Part shown: in pieces, positions 35,183 through 39,125 of the stretch
How the letters are laid out: each line of letters opens with the position of its first letter
Numbering within the stretch: the first letter of the stretch is position 1
Notes under the pieces: model-generated
What the model saw: only the letters and a program-made list of their open reading frames with translations
Told to the model about the DNA's origin: nothing
The model's database searches: none
Position numbers and translations under genes: made by a program
Source: Parcubacteria group bacterium GW2011_GWA2_40_143
Lineage (GTDB): Bacteria > Patescibacteriota > Minisyncoccia > UBA9983
Length of the DNA: 39,125 bases
Direction of reading: 5' to 3'
NCBI GenBank assembly: GCA_000996035.1
Contig: LBYH01000005.1
Location: 1 to 39,125, forward strand

Positions 35183-35950
35183 ATGTTAGAAACAAAAGAA
35201 AATCCGGTAGATCAAAAGGTTTTGGAGGAGATGTACGCCAAAGGCATGCACCTTGGTTATTCCCCAACCAGCCGGCATCCGCAGATGAGCAAATACCTAT
35301 TTGGCACCAGAAGCGGATTGGAGATTTTTGACCTTGAGAAGACGGTTGATTGTTTAAGCGTTGCCAAAGAATTCGTAAAAAAACTTGGCAAAGAAAAAAA
35401 GACAATGCTTTTTGCGGGCACTAAAAAAGAAGCCATGGCTTTTTCTGAAAAGGCGGCTGTTGAAATAGGTATGCCGTATATAAGAGAAAGGTGGCTTGGT
35501 GGCACTCTTACCAATTTTAGCGAGATTAAGAAAAGAATAAACCATCTTATTGATTTGAAGAAAAAAATGGCTTCCGGCGAACTTGATAAGTATACCAAGA
35601 AAGAAAAATCCCAAACAGACAAGAAAATTAAAAAACTTGATAGATATTTGGGCGGTATGGAAGGTTTGGAGAGAATGCCGTCAGTTATAATAGTGGTTGA
35701 TCCGAAGCATGAGAAGATTGGCGTGGATGAAGCCGTTTGCATGGGCATACCGGTGGTTGCCATAATAAGCAGCGATTGCGATCCGCGCGATATAAATTAT
35801 CCGGTGCCGGCTAACGACAGCTCTTCCACCAGTATAGAATATTTTATTTCAGAAATTGTTAAAGCCTATAAAGAGGGTCTTGCCGCCGCCCAAGAGGCAG
35901 CGACTTTGTCTCCTCAAGTAGCAGAAAAGGCAGCGGAAATTAAAAATTAG
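35183..35950 (+). CDS. rpsB: 30S ribosomal protein S2
   Basis: This 255-residue ribosomal protein binds the back of the 30S subunit. Family text is clear: MHLGYSPTSRHPQMSKYLFG, IFDLEKTVDCLSVAKEF, FAGTKKEAMAFSEKAA, ERWLGGTLTNFSEIKKRI, then PSVIIVVDPKHEKIGVDEAV and PVVAIISSDCDPRDINYPVP. The usual central coiled-coil insertion is present (about residues 125-155). It starts a two-gene operon with tsf 15 nt downstream, the conserved bacterial order. The promoter indicates a leaderless mRNA, so S2 autoregulation through a long leader is unlikely here. Confidence 0.97.
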   Translation: MLETKENPVDQKVLEEMYAKGMHLGYSPTSRHPQMSKYLFGTRSGLEIFDLEKTVDCLSVAKEFVKKLGKEKKTMLFAGTKKEAMAFSEKAAVEIGMPYIRERWLGGTLTNFSEIKKRINHLIDLKKKMASGELDKYTKKEKSQTDKKIKKLDRYLGGMEGLERMPSVIIVVDPKHEKIGVDEAVCMGIPVVAIISSDCDPRDINYPVPANDSSSTSIEYFISEIVKAYKEGLAAAQEAATLSPQVAEKAAEIKN

Positions 35951-35965
35951 ACTCTTGAGACTTCT

Positions 35966-36418
35966 ATGATTACGTCACAACAAATAAAAGAGTTAAGAGA
36001 TAAAACAGATGTTTCCGTGATGGCTTGCAAGAAAGCTTTGGAAGAGGCCGGTGGCGATATGGAAAAAGCTTTGGAAGTTTTGAGAAGAGAAAGCGCCAAA
36101 GTGGCTGAGAAAAAATCAGACAGAGAACTGGGCGCCGGCATAGTGGAAGCCTACATACACGGGAATAGACAAATGGGCGCTATTGTAAAGCTCAAGAGCG
36201 AATCAGACTTTGTGTCTAAAAATGAAGGTTTTGCCACTCTTGCCAAGGATCTTGCCATGCATGTAGCCGCCGCGAATCCCGAAAACAAAGAAACATTTCT
36301 TAGTCAGCCTTACATAAAAAATCCGGAAATTACGGTGAGTGACTATATAAAAGAGCATATCCAAAAATTCGGGGAAAACATAGAGGTGGTGGAATTTTCC
36401 AGACTTAGTTTGTTTTAA
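35966..36418 (+). CDS. tsf: Elongation factor Ts, short single-core form
   Basis: This 150-residue protein is the nucleotide exchange factor of EF-Tu. The N-terminal UBA-like domain is complete (QQIKELRDKTDVSVMACKKA, EEAGGDMEKALEVLR). The core has VEAYIHGNRQMGAIVKLKSE, SDFVSKNEGF and LAMHVAAANP. E. coli EF-Ts has about 280 residues; this protein, like the short Thermus-type factor and even more so, has only one core subdomain and no coiled-coil insertion. It ends ENIEVVEFSRLSLF. The short form fits a reduced CPR translation apparatus. It is cotranscribed with rpsB. Confidence 0.95.
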   Translation: MITSQQIKELRDKTDVSVMACKKALEEAGGDMEKALEVLRRESAKVAEKKSDRELGAGIVEAYIHGNRQMGAIVKLKSESDFVSKNEGFATLAKDLAMHVAAANPENKETFLSQPYIKNPEITVSDYIKEHIQKFGENIEVVEFSRLSLF

Positions 36419-36429
36419 ATACCGGCTTG

Positions 36430-36446
36430 CTTCGCGGAGAGCGAAG
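36430..36446 (+). promoter_or_regulatory. Hairpin displaying GGAGA in its loop before the next gene
   Basis: CTTCGC (36430-36435) and GCGAAG (36441-36446) enclose a GGAGA loop that resembles a Shine-Dalgarno core. The ATG follows at 36452. It may present the ribosome binding site. Only the pairing is visible. Confidence 0.4.
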
Positions 36447-36451
36447 AAATT

Positions 36452-36871
36452 ATGTCTTTAGATATTTTATTTTACATAACAGCCGCTTCGGCGCTAGGTT
36501 TGATGCTTATATTCGCAAGCGACCTGACTATTCTAAGAAGAGCTCTTTCCGGCAGAGAAATAACGGAAAAGATCTCGGAATCAAAACCTGTTTTCCACGG
36601 CGCTTATATTTTGTTGTATCTCCCTATGGCAAGATTCGCTAAAGCGGTTGTGATGCCTAAAGTTTTCAGAGAGATTGAAATTGTCATATCCAAAACAAGA
36701 TTGCTCTTTCTCAGGGCGGAAAGATTTTTGCTTGGATTAACGCATTACGTGAGAGGGAAGAGAAAGATAAATGATAACGGAGCCGGCGCTCATCCTTATT
36801 GGGATAGTTTAAACGGCAATAAAAAAAATACGGACGGCGACGAGGAAGAAAAAAGTGGTAAAGATGTGTAA
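36452..36871 (+). CDS. Membrane-anchored protein of unknown function
   Basis: This 139-residue protein has one clear membrane segment at the N-terminus (about residues 4-24, DILFYITAASALGLMLIF). A basic amphipathic region with a second weakly hydrophobic stretch follows (AYILLYLPMARFAKAVVM), then a long Arg/Lys-rich helix (EIEIVISKTRLLFLRAERFL) and a hydrophilic tail with AHPYWDSLNGNKK and an acidic end. No known domain is recognised. It lies 33 nt after tsf and may share that transcript. It ends 4 nt before the inverted-repeat element. Confidence 0.7.
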   Translation: MSLDILFYITAASALGLMLIFASDLTILRRALSGREITEKISESKPVFHGAYILLYLPMARFAKAVVMPKVFREIEIVISKTRLLFLRAERFLLGLTHYVRGKRKINDNGAGAHPYWDSLNGNKKNTDGDEEEKSGKDV

Positions 36872-36875
36872 AGTT

Positions 36876-37016
36876 CTTTGAATTACGAAATAGTATTATT
36901 TGCTCAGCTCGCATAATTTTCTACGAAAATTTGCTCTACTCATCCGCTTTTATTAGAAAGATTAAAGTAGCGGGTTCCGTAAGGCGTCGCAAACAATACT
37001 ATTTCGTAATTCAAAG
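36876..37016. mobile_element. MITE-like element with perfect 22-bp inverted ends
   Basis: The 141-bp region is bounded by 22-bp arms (36876-36897 and 36995-37016) that are exact reverse complements, with core ATTACGAAATAG / CTATTTCGTAAT. Inside are an ATTTTC/GAAAAT hairpin (around 36917-36930) and two GAGCAAAT-type motifs on the minus strand. It carries no coding capacity. One end plus its GAGCAAAT flank is also found behind lepA (9262-9296). This suggests a small dispersed, possibly non-autonomous element. A long terminator-like hairpin is the alternative. Confidence 0.62.
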
Positions 37017-37029
37017 CAGGAGTGCTTAC

Positions 37030-37054
37030 TTGCCACCTTAGCTCAGCGGTAGAG
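37030..37054 (+). pseudogene. 5' fragment of tRNA-Thr (duplication)
   Basis: The 25 nt here (TTGCCACCTTAGCTCAGCGG and TAGAG) are identical to 37111-37135, the start of the intact tRNA-Thr. The match covers the 5' acceptor strand and the D arm, then stops. The following GGCCTTAGGCC forms a small palindrome. The anticodon and T arms are absent, so it is not a functional tRNA. Confidence 0.85.
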
Positions 37055-37066
37055 GCCTTAGGCCGT

Positions 37067-37093
37067 TTGTTTATGCGCTAGGATGGTATAAAA
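37067..37093 (+). promoter_or_regulatory. Promoter of tRNA-Thr/alaS
   Basis: TTGTTT (37067-37072) and an extended -10 TGGTATAAA (37085-37093) lie between the tRNA fragment and the intact tRNA. Transcription would start about 13 nt before the mature tRNA. Confidence 0.6.
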
Positions 37094-37112
37094 TGGAAGA
37101 GTGGTAATTTTG

Positions 37113-37183
37113 CCACCTTAGCTCAGCGGTAGAGCAACGCTTTTGTAAAGCGAAGGTCCCCGGTTCAAATCCGGGAGGTGGCT
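37113..37183 (+). tRNA. tRNA-Thr (anticodon TGT)
   Basis: This 71-nt cloverleaf has acceptor arms GCCACCT (37113-37119) and AGGTGGC (37176-37182) and discriminator T at 37183. The anticodon loop TTTGTAA gives TGT, reading ACA and probably other ACN. The anticodon stem has one A-A mismatch at its outer pair. The T arm is CCCGGTTCAAATCCGGG. No CCA is encoded. The alaS ATG follows after only 4 nt. Confidence 0.94.
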
Positions 37184-37187
37184 CAAA

Positions 37188-38942
37188 ATGATGACATCGT
37201 CGCAAATTCGCCAAAAATTTCTTAGGTTCTTTGAGGAAAGAGGGCATACTATAATACCCAGCGCTTCTTTGGTGCCAAACGAGGCGGATCCGACAGTGCT
37301 TTTTACCACGGCTGGAATGCATCCTTTAGTGCCGTATTTTCTTGGTGAGAAACACCCCGGGGGCAAAAGAGTCGTCAGTTCTCAAAAGTGCGTCCGCACC
37401 GCGGACATATCAGAGGTGGGAGATGCGAGTCATTTAACTTTTTTTGAAATGCTCGGTAACTGGTCTTTTGGCGATTATTTTAAAAAAGAGGCGATAGAGT
37501 GGAGTTGGGAATTTCTTACTGATAAACAATGGCTAGGGCTTGATAAAAATCGTCTAGCTGTTTCCGTATTCGCCGGAGACGCTGACGCGCCTTTTGACGA
37601 AGAAGCCTTTAATCTTTGGAAGAGATTTGGAGTGCCGGAAAAGAAGATATCCAAATTGCCGAAGAAAAATAATTGGTGGGGGCCGGCCGGAACATCGGGG
37701 CCGTGCGGACCGGATACGGAAATTTTTTATTGGACGGGAGATCCGGATAAAATACCGGAAACATTTAATGATGATAATAACTTGTGGGTGGAAATCTGGA
37801 ATAACGTTTTTATGGAATATAATAAAACCGATGAGGGCAACTTTGAGCCGCTCAAGCAGAAAAACGTGGACACCGGCATGGGGCTAGAGAGAATTATCAT
37901 GATATTGCAAGATAAAGATAATGTATATGAGACGGACCTTTTCCAACCGATAGTTGATAAAGTCAAAAGTCAAAAGTCAAAAGTCAAAATTGAAGAAAAA
38001 TCTATCAGAGTAATTGCCGACCACATAAAGGCCAGTGTCTTCATAATCGCCGACGATGTGGAGCCCTCCAATACCGGCAGAGGATACGTTTTAAGAAGAC
38101 TCATAAGGCGAGCGGTAAGACACGGAAAATTGCTGGGGATTGGAGAAAACTTTTTGGCAAAAGTTGCCGGATCTGTTTTTGAAATTTATAAAGAATCTTA
38201 TCCGGAACTTAAACAAAGTAAAGAAAAAATTTTGGATGAAATAAAAAAAGAAGAAGAAAGATTTACCAAAACTCTCAACCACGGATTAAAAGAGTTTGGT
38301 AAGATAGCAAAAAATAAAATTATCTCTGGCAGGGATGCCTTTATTCTCTTTTCCACTTATGGGTTTCCTGTAGAGATTACTCAGGATATGGCTAAAGAAA
38401 AAGGGATTGATGTAGACATAGAAAGCTTTGATAAGGAGCTTAAAGAACATCAAGAGCTTTCCAAAACCGCTTCGGTTGGCATGTTTAAGGGCGGTCTCTC
38501 TTCTGCCGGAGCGCGAACAGCCAAACTCCACACAGCCACGCATCTTCTTCACGCGGCTTTAAGAAAAGTTTTGGGAGACCATGTTTCTCAGAAAGGCAGC
38601 AATATCACGGAAGAGAGATTGCGTTTTGATTTTTCTCATCCGGAAAAGCTTACGGAAGAGCAGAAGCGGGAACTGGAAGATCTGGTAAACGAGAAAATAA
38701 AAGAAGACCTGTCCGTCATTTGCGAAGAGATGGAATTGAACGAAGCCAAAAACTCTGGCGCCATAGGCATCTTTGGAAGCAAATATGGCGATAAGGTGAA
38801 GGTGTATTCGGTTGGCGATTTCTCTAAAGAAATTTGCGGCGGCCCTCATGCCAAAACTACCGGCGAGCTTGGGAGATTTAAAATTGTCAAAGAAGAAGCT
38901 GCTTCCGCCGGTGTCCGCCGAATCAAAGCAATATTGGAGTAA
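37188..38942 (+). CDS. alaS: Alanyl-tRNA synthetase, short form without C-terminal domain
   Basis: This 584-residue class II synthetase charges tRNA-Ala. The catalytic domain is complete: SSQIRQKFLRFFEERGH, LFTTAGMHPLVPYFLG, SQKCVRTADI, then FFEMLGNWSFGDYFKKEA, PCGPDTEIFYW and NTGRGYVLRRLIRRAVRHG. The editing domain has TATHLLHAALRKVLG and the zinc-type CGGPHAKTTGELG. The protein stops right after this (ASAGVRRIKAILE), so the C-Ala/DHHA1 part found in about 870-residue enzymes is absent. A heptamer array (37961-37988) adds KVKSQKSKVKI near residue 258. The ATG is 4 nt after tRNA-Thr, so the mRNA is probably made by cutting at the tRNA 3' end. Confidence 0.95.
   Translation: MMTSSQIRQKFLRFFEERGHTIIPSASLVPNEADPTVLFTTAGMHPLVPYFLGEKHPGGKRVVSSQKCVRTADISEVGDASHLTFFEMLGNWSFGDYFKKEAIEWSWEFLTDKQWLGLDKNRLAVSVFAGDADAPFDEEAFNLWKRFGVPEKKISKLPKKNNWWGPAGTSGPCGPDTEIFYWTGDPDKIPETFNDDNNLWVEIWNNVFMEYNKTDEGNFEPLKQKNVDTGMGLERIIMILQDKDNVYETDLFQPIVDKVKSQKSKVKIEEKSIRVIADHIKASVFIIADDVEPSNTGRGYVLRRLIRRAVRHGKLLGIGENFLAKVAGSVFEIYKESYPELKQSKEKILDEIKKEEERFTKTLNHGLKEFGKIAKNKIISGRDAFILFSTYGFPVEITQDMAKEKGIDVDIESFDKELKEHQELSKTASVGMFKGGLSSAGARTAKLHTATHLLHAALRKVLGDHVSQKGSNITEERLRFDFSHPEKLTEEQKRELEDLVNEKIKEDLSVICEEMELNEAKNSGAIGIFGSKYGDKVKVYSVGDFSKEICGGPHAKTTGELGRFKIVKEEAASAGVRRIKAILE
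37961..37988 (+). repeat. Heptanucleotide array in alaS (AGTCAAA x4)
   Basis: Four perfect AGTCAAA units encode KVKSQKSKVK between the conserved YETDLFQPIVD and the IRVIADHIKAS segment of AlaRS, where other AlaRS proteins have a variable loop. The unit is the same as one unit in array 2 of the glycosyltransferase gene. Confidence 0.9.
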
Positions 38943-38943
38943 T

Positions 38944-38976
38944 AACCCACTTGGAGACTGAGTCTCCAAGTGGGTT
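38944..38976 (+). terminator. Hairpin terminator after alaS
   Basis: The 16-bp arms (38944-38959 and 38961-38976) are perfect complements with the core CCCACTTGGAGACT. It begins one base after the alaS stop. The T-run is weak. Confidence 0.75.
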
Positions 38977-39004
38977 AGATCATAAAACCGGAAGCCATTT
39001 TATT

Positions 39005-39047
39005 TTTTACTCCAATGTCAAGGTTGAACCTTGACATTGGAGTAAAA
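39005..39047. terminator. Perfect 21-bp inverted repeat with T-run and A-run ends
   Basis: The arms at 39005-39025 and 39027-39047 are exact complements around a single G, with core CAAGGTT/AACCTTG. The ends TTTTAC and GTAAAA suit bidirectional termination. A DnaA-box 9-mer follows after one base. Confidence 0.78.
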
Positions 39048-39048
39048 G

Positions 39049-39057
39049 TTATCCACA
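39049..39057 (+). promoter_or_regulatory. Perfect DnaA-box 9-mer (site C)
   Basis: TTATCCACA directly follows the inverted repeat at 39005-39047. It is in the opposite orientation to sites A and B. The remaining bases to the window end are A/T-rich with no visible gene. Confidence 0.5.
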
Positions 39058-39125
39058 CCTTTCATTTCTTTTATTTTTTCCTATGTTTAAATAATCTTAA
39101 TGTGTCTGAAAGAAATATCGTCGCA

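Noticed and set aside
35257-35763. Minus-strand frame of 168 codons over rpsB
   Set aside because: Antisense of a conserved ribosomal protein gene; no independent support.

Overview
The window looks like a chromosomal segment of a Candidate Phyla Radiation bacterium (Patescibacteria, most likely a Parcubacteria-type lineage). This rests on several traits seen together: a minimal AlaRS and EF-Ts, a stand-alone type IV secretion-type coupling ATPase, large secreted Cys/Ser/Thr-rich repeat proteins, lamin-tail and DUF4015-like proteins, few Shine-Dalgarno sites, many -10 boxes only 6-10 nt before the start codon, and tRNA genes without encoded CCA. UGA acts as a stop (lepA ends in TGA) and an RF1 gene is present, so the code appears standard. 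The exact taxon is an inference.

Layout. 1-483: partial membrane protein on the minus strand. 484-753: transposase remnant and a consensus promoter. 754-2741: groES-groEL. 2859-3220: RNase P RNA, flanked by two strong hairpin terminators. 3330-11071: an envelope and housekeeping block with an O-antigen-ligase/TPR protein, MurJ, LepA, a hidden 37-residue membrane peptide gene, an FtsB/DivIC-like protein, tRNA-Gly(CCC), MurB and a small membrane protein. 11084-16244: a DUF4015-like glycosidase, an MNT nucleotidyltransferase with a gutted HepT partner, an orphan TraD-like ATPase and a lamin-tail/PKD surface protein. 16158-21421: four glycosyltransferases and a GtrA flippase-like protein. 21515-24029: a coiled-coil lytic transglycosylase, an RF1 lacking its first domain, and L31. 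24193-30984: very large secreted proteins with InlB-like, PKD and FN3-like repeats, the second broken by a 25-bp tandem duplication. 31031-35105: two PMT-type glycosyltransferases around a DPM-like GT2. 35183-38942: rpsB-tsf, a membrane protein, a 141-bp inverted-repeat element, a tRNA-Thr fragment, tRNA-Thr(TGT) and alaS.

How it works together. Most genes serve the cell surface: lipid-linked glycan handling (O-antigen ligase-like, MurJ, GtrA, GT4 enzymes), peptidoglycan turnover (MurB, transglycosylase, FtsB-like), and a probable protein O-glycosylation module (polyprenyl-phosphate sugar synthase plus two PMT enzymes) directly downstream of huge Ser/Thr-rich secreted proteins that could be its substrates.

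The most unusual content is non-coding or repeat-based. It includes an 82-bp palindromic element in two full copies and one half copy around a shortened prfA; heptanucleotide tandem arrays inside a glycosyltransferase gene and alaS; three perfect DnaA-box 9-mers, each next to a palindrome; a MITE-like element with perfect 22-bp inverted ends and a diverged relative behind lepA; and a frameshifting duplication in the giant surface protein.
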